Assembly: GCF_034675845.1 (NCBI RefSeq)
Contig: NZ_JAUCCU010000001.1
Coordinates: 62,001 to 126,000 of the forward strand
Length of the DNA: 64,000 nucleotides
Source: Castellaniella sp.
GTDB taxonomy: Bacteria; Pseudomonadota; Gammaproteobacteria; Burkholderiales; Burkholderiaceae_B
Direction: 5' to 3'
Each line of letters begins with the position of its first letter. Position 1 is the first letter of the stretch. Of the stretch, positions 53,525-62,622 are shown in pieces. Under the pieces are notes generated by a model. That model searched no databases and had not been told where the DNA came from. It saw only the letters and a list, made by a program, of their open reading frames with translations. The position numbers and the translations under genes are program-made.

Positions 53525-54181
53525 TCAGGGCTGAGCCGGCACATCTTTGATCAGCCAGGGATGCTGCGCCAGGCGCCGGGATTCGAAAGCGCGGATCTCA
53601 TCGGCATGCAATAGCGTCTGGCCGATTTCATCCAGGCCCCTGAGCAGCGACTGTTTGCGATAGGCATCGATCTCGAAGGACCACTGGCTGCCATCGGGGG
53701 CGATGACCAGTTGGCGATCCAGATCCACAGCCAGTTGATAGCCTGGCGTGGCATTCACGGCCTGAAACAGCTGATCAACGACAGGCTCGGGCAAGATAAT
53801 CGGCAACAGACCGACCTTGAAGCTGTTGTTGAAGAAAATATCGGCATACGACGGGGCAATCAGGGCGCGAAAACCATATTGCTGCAAGGCCCAGGGCGCA
53901 TGTTCGCGGCTGGAGCCGCAGCCGAAGTTTTCGCGACACAACAGTACCGAGGCCCCTTGGTAGCGGGGGAAATTCAGCACGAAATCCGGGTTCAGTGGCC
54001 GCGTACTGTTGTCCATGCCGGGCTCGCCATGATCCAGATAGCGCAGCTCATCAAAGAGATTAGGCCCAAAGCCGGTGCGTTTGATGGACTTCAGGAACTG
54101 CTTGGGAATGATCAGATCAGTATCAACGTTATCCCGGTCCAGGGGGGCAACCAGCCCTTGGTGTGTGGTGAAGGATTGCAT
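53525..54181 (-). CDS. leuD: 3-isopropylmalate dehydratase small subunit
   Basis: Partner of LeuC in isomerising 2- to 3-isopropylmalate. At 218 residues it has the normal length, with the N-terminal GLVAPLDRDNVDTDLIIPKQFLK, LLCRENFGCGSSREHAPWAL, and IAPSYADIFFNNSFKVGLLPI. These are all signatures of the swivelling small subunit. It starts 9 bp after leuC. Confidence 0.97.
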   Translation of the reverse strand: MQSFTTHQGLVAPLDRDNVDTDLIIPKQFLKSIKRTGFGPNLFDELRYLDHGEPGMDNSTRPLNPDFVLNFPRYQGASVLLCRENFGCGSSREHAPWALQQYGFRALIAPSYADIFFNNSFKVGLLPIILPEPVVDQLFQAVNATPGYQLAVDLDRQLVIAPDGSQWSFEIDAYRKQSLLRGLDEIGQTLLHADEIRAFESRRLAQHPWLIKDVPAQP

Positions 54182-54190
54182 GATCGGGTC

Positions 54191-55594
54191 CTATTGGAAA
54201 GTACGCACGTCGACAAAATGGCCGGCGACGGCAGCCGCAGCGGCCATGGCTGGGCTGACCAGATGGGTACGGCCACCCTGGCCCTGACGTCCTTCGAAAT
54301 TGCGATTGGACGTAGAGGCACAGCGCTCGCCGGGTTCCAGACGATCGGCATTCATGGCCAGGCACATAGAGCAACCCGGTTCGCGCCACTCAAATCCGGC
54401 ATCCAGGAAAACCTGGTCCAGGCCTTCGCGTTCGGCCTGGGCCTTGACCAGGCCGGAGCCGGGCACCACCATCGCCAGACGCACATTGGCGGCGACCTTG
54501 CGGCCCTTGGCCACGGCGGCGGCGGCACGCAGGTCTTCGATGCGGGCATTGGTGCAAGAACCGATAAAGACCTTATCGATGGCAATATCGGTCATGGCGG
54601 TGCCTGGTTTCAGGTCCATATACTGCAAGGCGCGTTCCATGCCTTTGCGGCGCACGACATCAGACTGCTGGGCGGGATCTGGCACCCGGCCACCGACATC
54701 GGTGACCATCTCGGGAGAAGTCCCCCAACTGACCTGCGGCTGGATTTTGGCGGCATCAATGTCGACCACATGATCGAACTTCGCATCCGGATCGGAGTGC
54801 AGCGTGTTCCAGTACACCATCGCCTGCTCCAGGCGCTCGCCTTCGGGGGCGTAGGGGCGGCCTTTGAAGTAATCGATGGTGGTCTGGTCGACGGCAACCA
54901 TGCCCGAGCGCGCCCCGGCCTCGATGGCCATATTGCACATGGTCATGCGGCCTTCCATGGACAAGGCCTGCACCGTGCTGCCGCCGAATTCGATGGCATA
55001 ACCCGTACCCCCGGCAGTGCCGATCTGGCCAATGACATACAGAATCAGGTCTTTTGCGGTACAGCCAAACGGCAGCTGACCGTTGACGCGCACCAGCATA
55101 TTGCGGCTTTTTTTCATCAGCAGCGTCTGCGTGGCCAGCACATGCTCGACCTCGGAGGTGCCGATACCAAAAGCCAGGGCGCCGAATGCGCCATGAGTGC
55201 TGGTATGGGAGTCCCCGCAGACCACCGTCATGCCCGGCAGGGTGGCGCCTTGTTCAGGGCCGATGATGTGCACGATGCCCTGGCGCCGATCGTTCATGCG
55301 AAACTGAGTAATGCCCCAGTCTTCGCAATTTTTGTCCAGGGTTTCTACCTGCAAGCGCGAAATCGGGTCCTGGATGCCCTGAGAGCGATCCGTGGTGGGG
55401 ACGTTATGGTCGGCCACCGCCAGGTTGGCGGCAATGCGCCAGGGCTTGCGTCCGGCCAGTGCCAGGCCCTCGAATGCCTGCGGGCTGGTGACTTCGTGAA
55501 CAAGATGGCGGTCAATATACAAAATACAGGTGCCATCGGGGCCCTGATGCACCACATGGGCATCCCAGAGCTTGTCATACAGGGTTTGGGGCAT
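54191..55594 (-). CDS. leuC: 3-isopropylmalate dehydratase large subunit
   Basis: Aconitase-family [4Fe-4S] enzyme for leucine synthesis. The 467 residues contain TVVCGDSHTSTHGAFGALAFGIGTSEVEHVLATQ. The cluster ligands lie in IGSCTNARIEDLRAA and EPGCSMCLAMN. GSGLVKAQAEREGL lies near the end, and ERCASTSNRNFEGRQG contributes substrate binding. It is the first gene of leuC-leuD-leuB-asd-fimV-truA. A promoter with an extended -10 lies about 60 bp upstream. Confidence 0.97.
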   Translation of the reverse strand: MPQTLYDKLWDAHVVHQGPDGTCILYIDRHLVHEVTSPQAFEGLALAGRKPWRIAANLAVADHNVPTTDRSQGIQDPISRLQVETLDKNCEDWGITQFRMNDRRQGIVHIIGPEQGATLPGMTVVCGDSHTSTHGAFGALAFGIGTSEVEHVLATQTLLMKKSRNMLVRVNGQLPFGCTAKDLILYVIGQIGTAGGTGYAIEFGGSTVQALSMEGRMTMCNMAIEAGARSGMVAVDQTTIDYFKGRPYAPEGERLEQAMVYWNTLHSDPDAKFDHVVDIDAAKIQPQVSWGTSPEMVTDVGGRVPDPAQQSDVVRRKGMERALQYMDLKPGTAMTDIAIDKVFIGSCTNARIEDLRAAAAVAKGRKVAANVRLAMVVPGSGLVKAQAEREGLDQVFLDAGFEWREPGCSMCLAMNADRLEPGERCASTSNRNFEGRQGQGGRTHLVSPAMAAAAAVAGHFVDVRTFQ

Positions 55595-55650
55595 GGTCGT
55601 GTCTCGGCGGTTAAATGGATGGCCGCCCGTTTGGGTGGCAGCAGAAAACC

Positions 55651-55678
55651 ATTATGCCAGCATGGCAGAGCGCGACAA
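55651..55678 (-). promoter_or_regulatory. Likely leuC operon promoter
   Basis: On the minus strand -35 TTGTCG (55673-55678), a 16-bp spacer, then the extended -10 TGG-CATAAT (55651-55656). The predicted start is near 55644, leaving about 50 nt of leader before leuC. Upstream, CTGATCCT / AGGATCAG arms (55687-55694, 55710-55717) span the aroC stop codon. No leader peptide rich in Leu codons was seen. Confidence 0.5.
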
Positions 55679-55713
55679 GACCAGCACTGATCCTAGTGTT
55701 GGAAGTAACAGGA

Positions 55714-56772
55714 TCAGCCGCACTGCCCCCGCTGACGCAAGGCATGATCCATCAGGACGATGGCCAGCAAGGCTTCGGCGATGGGGGTGGCCCGAATGGC
55801 CACGCAGGGGTCGTGGCGGCCCAAGGTCTGAACCATGACGGGATCGTTGTCGCGATTCACCGAGCGGCGCTCGATGCGGATGCTGGAAGTGGGCTTGATG
55901 GCCAGGGAAACCAGCAAGGGCTGCCCTGAAGATATCCCCCCCAGCACGCCGCCCGCATGGTTGGCCATAAAGCCATCCGGGCCCAGTTCGTCACCGTGTT
56001 CGGACCCGCGCATGGCAATGCAGTCAAAACCCGATCCGATCGCAATGCCCTTGACGGCATTGAGCCCCATCATGGCATGCGCAATGTCGGCATCCAGACG
56101 GTCGTAGATGGGTTCGCCCCAACCGGGAGGCAGACCATCGGCCTGAACCTCGATGCGCGCCCCGATGGAGTCGCCATCATGACGCAATTGATCCATAAAG
56201 GATTCGAGTTGCGGCACGATGGCGGCATTGGGCGCATAAAAGGGGTTTTCTGGCACCGCGTCCCAGCTGTCGAAGGGAATGGCAATCGGCCCAAGCTGGC
56301 TCATGTAGCCACGAATCCGCACGCCGTGTTCCTGCATCAGCCATTTGCGCGCCACGGCCCCGGCGGCCACCGTGGGAGCCGTCAGACGAGCGGACGAGCG
56401 CCCGCCGCCGCGTGGATCGCGAATCCCGTATTTTTTCCAGTAGGTGTAATCGGCATGTCCGGGCCGAAACGTATCGGTGATCTTTGCATAATCACGGCTG
56501 CGGGCATCGGTATTGCGAATCAACAGGCCAATCGGCGTGCCGGTGGTGTGCCCCTCGAATACCCCGGAGAGGATTTCCACGGTATCGGGTTCTCGGCGCT
56601 GGGTGACATGACGCGAGGTGCCGGGCCGACGGCGGTCGAGTTCGATCTGGATGTCGGCTTCGGAAAGCGCCAATCCCGGTGGACAGCCATCGATCACGGC
56701 GCCAATGGCAGGTCCATGAGATTCGCCAAAATTAGTGACACGGAAAAAACTACCCAGAGAGTTGCCGGACAT
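55714..56772 (-). CDS. aroC: Chorismate synthase
   Basis: Final step of the shikimate pathway, forming chorismate from EPSP with reduced FMN. The 352-residue protein has the three classical signatures: TNFGESHGPAIGAVIDGCPPG at the start, DPRGGGRSSARLTAPTVAAGA in the middle, and AVKGIAIGSGFDCIAMRGSEHGD with ISSGQPLLVSLAIKPTSS further on. It lies 78 bp after selO and 119 bp before leuC. A possible extended -10 precedes it. Confidence 0.97.
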   Translation of the reverse strand: MSGNSLGSFFRVTNFGESHGPAIGAVIDGCPPGLALSEADIQIELDRRRPGTSRHVTQRREPDTVEILSGVFEGHTTGTPIGLLIRNTDARSRDYAKITDTFRPGHADYTYWKKYGIRDPRGGGRSSARLTAPTVAAGAVARKWLMQEHGVRIRGYMSQLGPIAIPFDSWDAVPENPFYAPNAAIVPQLESFMDQLRHDGDSIGARIEVQADGLPPGWGEPIYDRLDADIAHAMMGLNAVKGIAIGSGFDCIAMRGSEHGDELGPDGFMANHAGGVLGGISSGQPLLVSLAIKPTSSIRIERRSVNRDNDPVMVQTLGRHDPCVAIRATPIAEALLAIVLMDHALRQRGQCG

Positions 56773-56812
56773 GGTCGATTTGCGGTGGGAAAAGTCGGAG
56801 GGAATGGGGCTG

Positions 56813-56821
56813 ATTATGGCA
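56813..56821 (-). promoter_or_regulatory. Possible aroC extended -10 promoter
   Basis: TGC-CATAAT on the minus strand (CATAAT at 56813-56818) lies in the 78-bp selO-aroC gap, giving about 35 nt of leader. No -35 at good spacing is visible, so this rests on the extended -10 alone. Confidence 0.35.
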
Positions 56822-56850
56822 TAAGCCCGACCAGGGGATGCCAGACCGCG

Positions 56851-58332
56851 TCAAGACGAGCAACTGACCACGAGCGCCGGGGCATCCGCCGATGGCGGCC
56901 GGGCATAGGACGCCAAACCGGGCCGTTCGGTGTATGGATGCTGCAATAAGTCCATCAAACGATCAATTTCAGACGTGTCCCCCTGCTGGGCTGCCTGGAT
57001 GGCCTGCTGTGCCAGATGATTGCGCAAGACATAAAGTGGGTTGGCCTGATCCATGCCGTCGCTGCGCTGCGCTGCGGGCTGCGACGAGTCGGCCAGCCTG
57101 GCCTGGTAACGGGCCAACCAGGCCCGCGCCGCATCCGGCTGGGGAAACAAGGCCAACCAGTCGTCAAGCCGGGTATCTACGCGGGATAGATAGCGAAACG
57201 CCAGGGTGAAATCCGCCTGCTGCGCGTGCAGCAAGGCCCACCAGTCGTCCCCCAGGACAGCGTCTTCCGGGCGCCAGTCAGGCAGGCCGAATTTTTGCGC
57301 GAGCCCGGCATGATAGGCCTGCAAGAAGGTGGACTCGAAACCAGCCAGCGCGGCTTCCAGGTCGGTGGCCGCACAACCCAGGCACAAGAGGCTCTCGGCC
57401 AGGCGAGTCAGATTCCATTGAGCCACCGCCGGTTGCGTGTTCCAGGCATAGCGGCCCATGGTGTCGGTATGATTGCAGATGTGGTTTGCCTGAAAGGCAT
57501 CCATGAATCCATAGGGCCCGTAGTCCAGCGTCAGGCCTAAAATCGACATATTGTCGGTATTCATCACGCCATGGCAGAAACCCACCAACTGCCACTGCGC
57601 CATCAGGCGGGCGGTGCGCTGGGATATTTCCTTTAGCAGGCGACAGGCGGTGGCAGGCCAATCCGGCTGGCTGGCCGTGCCTTCGAAACAATCCGGAAAC
57701 CAGTGCGACACCACATATTCCAGCAGTATTTCCTGCTGCGCCGCAGACCGCGCCCAATGCTGAAAATGGCCAAAACGCACAAAACTGGGGGCCAGGCGGG
57801 TCACCACGGCCGCCGTTTCCAGGGTTTCGCGCGCGACTCGGTCTTGCGACCCCACCAGCGCCAAGGCCCGCGTCGTGGGGATGCCCAGCCCGGCCATGGC
57901 CTCGCTGGCCAGGTATTCACGCACGCTGGAGCGCAAAACGGCCCAACCATCGCCCATGCGCGAATAAGGCGTGCGGCCCGAACCCTTGAGCTGGATTTCC
58001 TGCACCCCCAAGGGGCCCTGCACATCGCCCAGCAAGTGGGCCCGGCCATCACCCAACTGACCGGCCCAGACACCGAATTGATGACCGCTATACACCGTGG
58101 CCAAAGGCGTGATGCCCGGCAGCTGTGCATTGCCCGCGCACAAATCCAGAAATTCTGCCGTGCGCAAAACAGATTCAGGCAGGCCCAGCAAGGCCGCCGC
58201 AGCCGGATTGGCATGCAATAACTGCGGCTGAGTCAGGGGCCGGGGCGCAAGCCGCGTGTAAAACCCTGACGGCAAGTCCGCAAACGAACAATGGGTCTGA
58301 TCCGCAGCAAACAGATGGCTGGTATGCAGCAT
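56851..58332 (-). CDS. selO: Protein adenylyltransferase SelO (YdiU)
   Basis: A pseudokinase-fold enzyme that transfers AMP to proteins; known in E. coli to act in redox stress. The 493 residues have SGHQFGVWAGQLGDGRAHLLGD, IQLKGSGRTPYSRMGDGWAVLRSSVREYLASEAM, FCHGVMNTDNMSILGLTLDYGPYGFMD (inverted metal/nucleotide site) and the C-terminal SCSS with Cys491, as in many bacterial SelO proteins. It lies 9 bp after a DUF2069 gene and upstream of aroC. Confidence 0.95.
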   Translation of the reverse strand: MLHTSHLFAADQTHCSFADLPSGFYTRLAPRPLTQPQLLHANPAAAALLGLPESVLRTAEFLDLCAGNAQLPGITPLATVYSGHQFGVWAGQLGDGRAHLLGDVQGPLGVQEIQLKGSGRTPYSRMGDGWAVLRSSVREYLASEAMAGLGIPTTRALALVGSQDRVARETLETAAVVTRLAPSFVRFGHFQHWARSAAQQEILLEYVVSHWFPDCFEGTASQPDWPATACRLLKEISQRTARLMAQWQLVGFCHGVMNTDNMSILGLTLDYGPYGFMDAFQANHICNHTDTMGRYAWNTQPAVAQWNLTRLAESLLCLGCAATDLEAALAGFESTFLQAYHAGLAQKFGLPDWRPEDAVLGDDWWALLHAQQADFTLAFRYLSRVDTRLDDWLALFPQPDAARAWLARYQARLADSSQPAAQRSDGMDQANPLYVLRNHLAQQAIQAAQQGDTSEIDRLMDLLQHPYTERPGLASYARPPSADAPALVVSCSS

Positions 58333-58341
58333 GGTCTGCCC

Positions 58342-58716
58342 TTAGTGCGAGCGCTGGGCGCGGGAAGCGCGTTTCGCCGGACGCACATACAAAATGGCGC
58401 TGAGATAAAGACCCAGCGAAAGGAGGATCTCTGCCCAGGCCAGGGTTTCAGACAAGGGGCTGAAATCAGACCAGGCCCGCACGGTGCCTTCCATCAGGTA
58501 CAACAGGCTGAGCATAGCCACCCACTGCAGGGTATACAAGCGTGCCTGCAGGACCCCGCGCACTCCAAACAGCAAGGGCACGACCTTCAATGCCAGCAGA
58601 CTGCCCCCTGGGCGCAGCGGCGCCCACCAGAGTTCCCAGCCCAGGCACAGCACGATCAAGCCCAGCAGACAGACGCAGGCCAGTCGATGCAGGCCCTGAT
58701 TGAGTTTTGCTTCCAT
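58342..58716 (-). CDS. DUF2069 membrane protein
   Basis: A small inner-membrane protein of unknown function, 124 residues with about four hydrophobic helices (LACVCLLGLIVLCLGWELWW; LALKVVPLLFGVRGVLQARLY; WVAMLSLLYLMEGTVRAWSD; LAWAEILLSLGLYLSAILYV). The GTVRAWSD and PLLFGV segments are characteristic of the DUF2069 family. It is read 9 bp before selO and diverges from yihY with a 35-bp gap that would have to hold both promoters. Confidence 0.88.
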   Translation of the reverse strand: MEAKLNQGLHRLACVCLLGLIVLCLGWELWWAPLRPGGSLLALKVVPLLFGVRGVLQARLYTLQWVAMLSLLYLMEGTVRAWSDFSPLSETLAWAEILLSLGLYLSAILYVRPAKRASRAQRSH

Positions 58717-58751
58717 GTTGCTATTATGGCTTGAAATCTGACTGCTGACCC

Positions 58752-60005
58752 ATGACCCACCCCTCGACCTCTGTCCCCCCTGCCCCCAAAACCCGGGCCA
58801 ACATTCTGGAAATCCTGCGTTTCACGCTGGATTTCGCCGGCCACCGCAAACTCACCCAGGTCGCATCCAGCCTGACGTTCACCACCGTGCTGGCGATTGT
58901 CCCGCTGCTGGCCGTGGTGCTGGCCCTGTTTACGGCTTTTCCGCTGTTCGCCCAGTTTCATCAGGCGCTGGAGACCTTTCTCAGCGAAAGCCTGTTGCCG
59001 CCGTCGGTGTCGGACACCATCATGCGCTACCTCAACCAATTTGCCGCCCAGGCATCGGGCCTGACCGCCGTGGGGGGCGGGTTTTTGGTCGTCACATCGA
59101 TTCTGCTGATCATGACGATAGACGAGGCCTTCAACGAGATCTGGAATGTGGCGCACCGGCGCCTGTTGCGCCAGCGTCTGCTGGTGTACTGGGCGATTAT
59201 TTCCCTGGGACCCATTCTGACAGGCGCCAGCCTATGGGCCAGCACCACCCTGGTCCGTGAATCCCTGGGCTATATCGGCAATCTTCCCGAGGGCCTGGGC
59301 CTATTGCTGGGGGTGGTGCCGTTTCTGATGTCGGTGCTGGGCTTTACCGCCCTGTTCGTGTTTGTGCCGAACTGCCGGGTGCTGTGGCGCGACGCGCTGG
59401 CGGGCGGGCTGGGCACCACCATCATCCTCACGCTCATGAAGGTCGGATTCACCTGGTATTTGACTAAATTCCCATCCTATACCGTGATTTATGGCGCTTT
59501 TGCCATCCTGCCCATTTTTCTTTTATGGATTTATCTATCGTGGCTGGTCGTCCTGCTCGGAGCCACGGTCGCGTCGCTCTTGCCCGCTCTGCGACTGCAC
59601 CGCTGGGTTGCGCAACGCCACCCCGGAGGCCAGATCATCGACGCCCTGGGCATACTCCGGATGCTCTGGCAGGCGCGCGACACCTTGCCACCTGGGCGCA
59701 GCATGGCATTTTTCGAGCGCCACCTGCGCGTCCATCCAGATACCCTGCACGACATCCTGGACGTGTTGCGATCCCTGGGTTATGCCGTCCCCACCGCCGA
59801 CAACGACCACTGGGTACTGGCCTGCGATCCTTGCCAGGTCAACCTGGGGCCCCTGTGCGACCAACTGCTGATCCAGCGCGAGCAACCAGGTCTGGACACA
59901 GCCATGGTCCAGGCCGTGGCCCAGACCCTGCAAGGCCAACCCCCAACGCTGCAGGCGATCTTCAGTCAATCGGCTACCGAAATTTCAGCCGATGATGCAC
60001 AATAA
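58752..60005 (+). CDS. YihY family inner-membrane protein (once called RNase BN)
   Basis: A 417-residue polytopic membrane protein, UPF0761/Virulence_factor_BrkB family. The N-terminal part has ASSLTFTTVLAIVPLLAVVLALFTAFPLF, the family hallmark, then further helices such as LLVYWAIISLGPILTGASLW and VTSILLIMTIDEAFNEIWNV. A soluble C-terminal region of about 140 residues follows, with the NDHWVLACDP stretch. The earlier ribonuclease BN claim for this family was later assigned to another gene; the true role is unknown. Confidence 0.9.
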   Translation: MTHPSTSVPPAPKTRANILEILRFTLDFAGHRKLTQVASSLTFTTVLAIVPLLAVVLALFTAFPLFAQFHQALETFLSESLLPPSVSDTIMRYLNQFAAQASGLTAVGGGFLVVTSILLIMTIDEAFNEIWNVAHRRLLRQRLLVYWAIISLGPILTGASLWASTTLVRESLGYIGNLPEGLGLLLGVVPFLMSVLGFTALFVFVPNCRVLWRDALAGGLGTTIILTLMKVGFTWYLTKFPSYTVIYGAFAILPIFLLWIYLSWLVVLLGATVASLLPALRLHRWVAQRHPGGQIIDALGILRMLWQARDTLPPGRSMAFFERHLRVHPDTLHDILDVLRSLGYAVPTADNDHWVLACDPCQVNLGPLCDQLLIQREQPGLDTAMVQAVAQTLQGQPPTLQAIFSQSATEISADDAQ

Positions 60006-60076
60006 GCACTTGATCAGCCAGAGGGGCACAAGACCCCCCGGCAACTTGTCGCCTGTGTGACCCAAAGGACACCCTC

Positions 60077-60538
60077 ATGCTTAAAGTCAACGAAATCCTG
60101 CGTGTAAAAGGCCATACGCTATACACCGGCACCCCCGACATGCCCGTGCGCGAGGCCATCACCTCCATGAGCCAGCTGGATATTGGCTCGCTGGTCATCA
60201 TGGACCACGGCCTCCTGGTCGGTATGCTGACCTTTCGCGAAATCATCAACCATCTGAACCAGCACGACGGCCAGGCGGGGGATTTCACCGTGCGCAGCAT
60301 CATGGACGATGCCCCTGTCAGCGTCACCCCCAACACCGACGCCGATGAAGTCCAGCGCTTGATGTTGGACAAGCACGCCCGCTACATCCCTGTGATGGAC
60401 GGCCCCACCCTGATGGGGGTGATTTCGTTTTACGACATGGCCCGCGCCATCGTCGAGGCCCAGCAATTCGAAAACGACATGCTGAAGGCATACATCCGCG
60501 ACTGGCCCAGCGATAGCGGCGACAGCGCCCGGAAATAA
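60077..60538 (+). CDS. Tandem CBS domain protein
   Basis: A 153-residue cytosolic protein made almost wholly of two CBS motifs: TPDMPVREAITSMSQLDIGSLVIMDHGLLVGMLTFREII and SVTPNTDADEVQRLMLDKHARYIPVMDGPTLMGVISFYDM. Such pairs bind adenosine nucleotides or SAM and often regulate other proteins; the partner here is unknown. It follows yihY by 71 bp, with a good AAAGGA binding site, and converges on dusA with an 11-bp gap. Confidence 0.9.
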   Translation: MLKVNEILRVKGHTLYTGTPDMPVREAITSMSQLDIGSLVIMDHGLLVGMLTFREIINHLNQHDGQAGDFTVRSIMDDAPVSVTPNTDADEVQRLMLDKHARYIPVMDGPTLMGVISFYDMARAIVEAQQFENDMLKAYIRDWPSDSGDSARK

Positions 60539-60549
60539 AACCCGCCCTG

Positions 60550-61545
60550 TCAGCCTGCCTGCAAGGTATCCCAAGCGCGGCGCAGCAGGGCCGGGCCACC
60601 TGCCCTAAGCGCAGCAGGGTCAGACAACTGGCGGCGCCATTGGCGAGCGCCCGGCTTGCCCATGCGCCACCCCAATAAGCCACGCACCAGGATATGCATC
60701 GGCACGCCGCGGGCGTACTGGTCTTCGGCATACGCCATGAAACCATCCAGCACCGCCTGGTCCACCTCAGGCTGTTCAGCGGCCAGGTCCGGGCTCCAGT
60801 TCGTTGCCTGGGCCGTCAAATGGCGATTCAGCTGCGCCAGAATATCGGGATGGTGCCAGGCGGCCCGCCCCAGCATCACGCCATCCAGATCCTGCATCCA
60901 GGCCAAGCTGTTGGGCCCATTGGCCAAGCCGCCATTCAAGACGATGACGGCATCGGGGAAGTCCTGTCGCAAACGCAAGACCTCGGCATAGCGCAAGGGC
61001 GGTTTCTCACGGTTGTCCTTGGGGGAAAGGCCTTTCAGGACGGCATTGCGCGCATGGACGATAAACACTCGGCAACCAGCCTCGAACAACACCCCGACGA
61101 AGTCCCGCACAAAATCATAGGATTCATCGTAATCCAACCCCAGACGGTGTTTGACGGTGACCGGCACGGATACCGCGTCCTGCATGGCCCGCACGCAATC
61201 GGCCACCAACTGCGGCTCGGCCATCAAACAGGCCCCAAACGCCCCGCGCTGGACCCTTTCGGAGGGACAGCCACAATTCAGGTTGATTTCATCGTAGCCC
61301 CAGCGGGCCCCCAGGCGGGCGGCCTGCGCCAAGGCGTCGGGTTCGCTGCCCCCCAACTGCAAGGCCACCGGATGCTCGGCGGCATCGTAATCCAGATGAC
61401 GCTCGGCATCCCCACGCAGCAAGGCGCCAGTGGTGATCATTTCTGTATATAAGCGGGCCTGGGGGGCCAGCAAACGGTGGAAATATCGACAGTGGCGATC
61501 CGTTACATCAATCATCGGAGCCACGCATAAACGCCAGTCAGCCAT
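60550..61545 (-). CDS. dusA: tRNA-dihydrouridine(20/20a) synthase
   Basis: An FMN enzyme reducing U20 in the D-loop of tRNA. The 331 residues begin CVAPMIDVTDRHCRYFHRLL. The catalytic Cys is in EINLNCGCPSERVQRGAFGACLM, then VTVKHRLGLD and VHARNAVLKGLSPKDNREKPPLRY, the last being diagnostic of DusA against DusB/C. VMLGRAAWHHP lies near the end. It diverges from thrB. Confidence 0.95.
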   Translation of the reverse strand: MADWRLCVAPMIDVTDRHCRYFHRLLAPQARLYTEMITTGALLRGDAERHLDYDAAEHPVALQLGGSEPDALAQAARLGARWGYDEINLNCGCPSERVQRGAFGACLMAEPQLVADCVRAMQDAVSVPVTVKHRLGLDYDESYDFVRDFVGVLFEAGCRVFIVHARNAVLKGLSPKDNREKPPLRYAEVLRLRQDFPDAVIVLNGGLANGPNSLAWMQDLDGVMLGRAAWHHPDILAQLNRHLTAQATNWSPDLAAEQPEVDQAVLDGFMAYAEDQYARGVPMHILVRGLLGWRMGKPGARQWRRQLSDPAALRAGGPALLRRAWDTLQAG

Positions 61546-61641
61546 TATTCACTCATCCTGAAACAGCAGTGATTTTACTTTGGTCTAAAATGCCGCGTTG
61601 ACCTAACCCTAAGGCACGCCTGTCCACAGGCTGCTCTCATC

Positions 61642-62622
61642 ATGGCCGTATTCACCTCAGTCTCCGAAGACGACGCCCGGTTGCTGCTGCAGCGCTACGA
61701 CCTGGGTGACCTGGTCACCCTGCGCGGCATCACTGCCGGGATAGAAAACACCAACTATTTCCTGGACACCACACGCGGGGCCTATGTCCTGACCCTGTTC
61801 GAGGTCCTGACCGCCCAGCAACTGCCGTTCTACATCGAATTGATGCACCACCTGGCGGCACAAGGCGTGCCTGTCCCCCAGCCGCAGACCCTGCGCGACG
61901 GCACCCGCCTGACCAGCCTGAACGGCAAGCCCACGGCCATTGTTACCCGCCTGAAGGGCGGCTACGAGCCCGAGCCCGGTCCGGCCCACTGCGCGCTGGC
62001 GGGCGCCACCCTGGCGCAAGCCCATCTGGCCGCCCAGGATTTCTCCTTGCAGCAGCCGAATTTGCGCGGGCTGCCCTGGTGGCAGGCCACCGCGCCGAAA
62101 CTATTGCCTTTTCTCGACGAGGCCCAAGCCACACTGCTGGACAGCAGCTTGCAAGAACAAAACGATTTTGCGGCGGATGGCCGATTGGCCGCGCTGCCTG
62201 CCGGCCCGGCCCACTGCGACCTGTTTCGGGACAATGTCCTGTTTGACGGCACCTTTGATTCTCCCCGCATGGGCGGCTTCATCGATTTTTACTTCGCTGG
62301 CTGCGATACCTGGCTATTTGATGTGGCCGTCAGCGTGAACGATTGGTGCATCCAGCGACAGACCGGGGCGTTTACGCGCCAGCGTCTGCAAGCCTGGCTG
62401 CAGGCCTATCACGATGTGCGTCCTTTTACCCCCGCCGAACAGGCCGCCTGGCCCATCGTGCTGCGCGCCGCCGCCTTGCGCTTCTGGATTTCCAGGCTAT
62501 ATGATTTTCACTTGCCGCGCCCGGCCCAGACCCTCAAGCCCCATGATCCGCGCCATTTCGAACGCATCCTGCGGCTGCGCAGCACACAGACTGCACCCGC
62601 ATTGCCACAGGCCAAGGCATGA
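61642..62622 (+). CDS. thrB: Homoserine kinase, aminoglycoside-phosphotransferase-fold type
   Basis: Phosphorylates homoserine in threonine synthesis. The 326-residue protein is not the GHMP-type E. coli ThrB but the APH-like form common in pseudomonads and betaproteobacteria. Visible regions are LRGITAGIENTNYFLDTTRGAYVLTLFE, the kinase motif GPAHCDLFRDNVLFDG with the catalytic Asp, and GGFIDFYFAGCDTWLFDVAV with the metal Asp. A TAAAAT box (61586-61591) and a small GCCTG-TCCA-CAGGC hairpin (61618-61631) lie in the leader. Its stop overlaps the next gene by four bases. Confidence 0.94.
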   Translation: MAVFTSVSEDDARLLLQRYDLGDLVTLRGITAGIENTNYFLDTTRGAYVLTLFEVLTAQQLPFYIELMHHLAAQGVPVPQPQTLRDGTRLTSLNGKPTAIVTRLKGGYEPEPGPAHCALAGATLAQAHLAAQDFSLQQPNLRGLPWWQATAPKLLPFLDEAQATLLDSSLQEQNDFAADGRLAALPAGPAHCDLFRDNVLFDGTFDSPRMGGFIDFYFAGCDTWLFDVAVSVNDWCIQRQTGAFTRQRLQAWLQAYHDVRPFTPAEQAAWPIVLRAAALRFWISRLYDFHLPRPAQTLKPHDPRHFERILRLRSTQTAPALPQAKA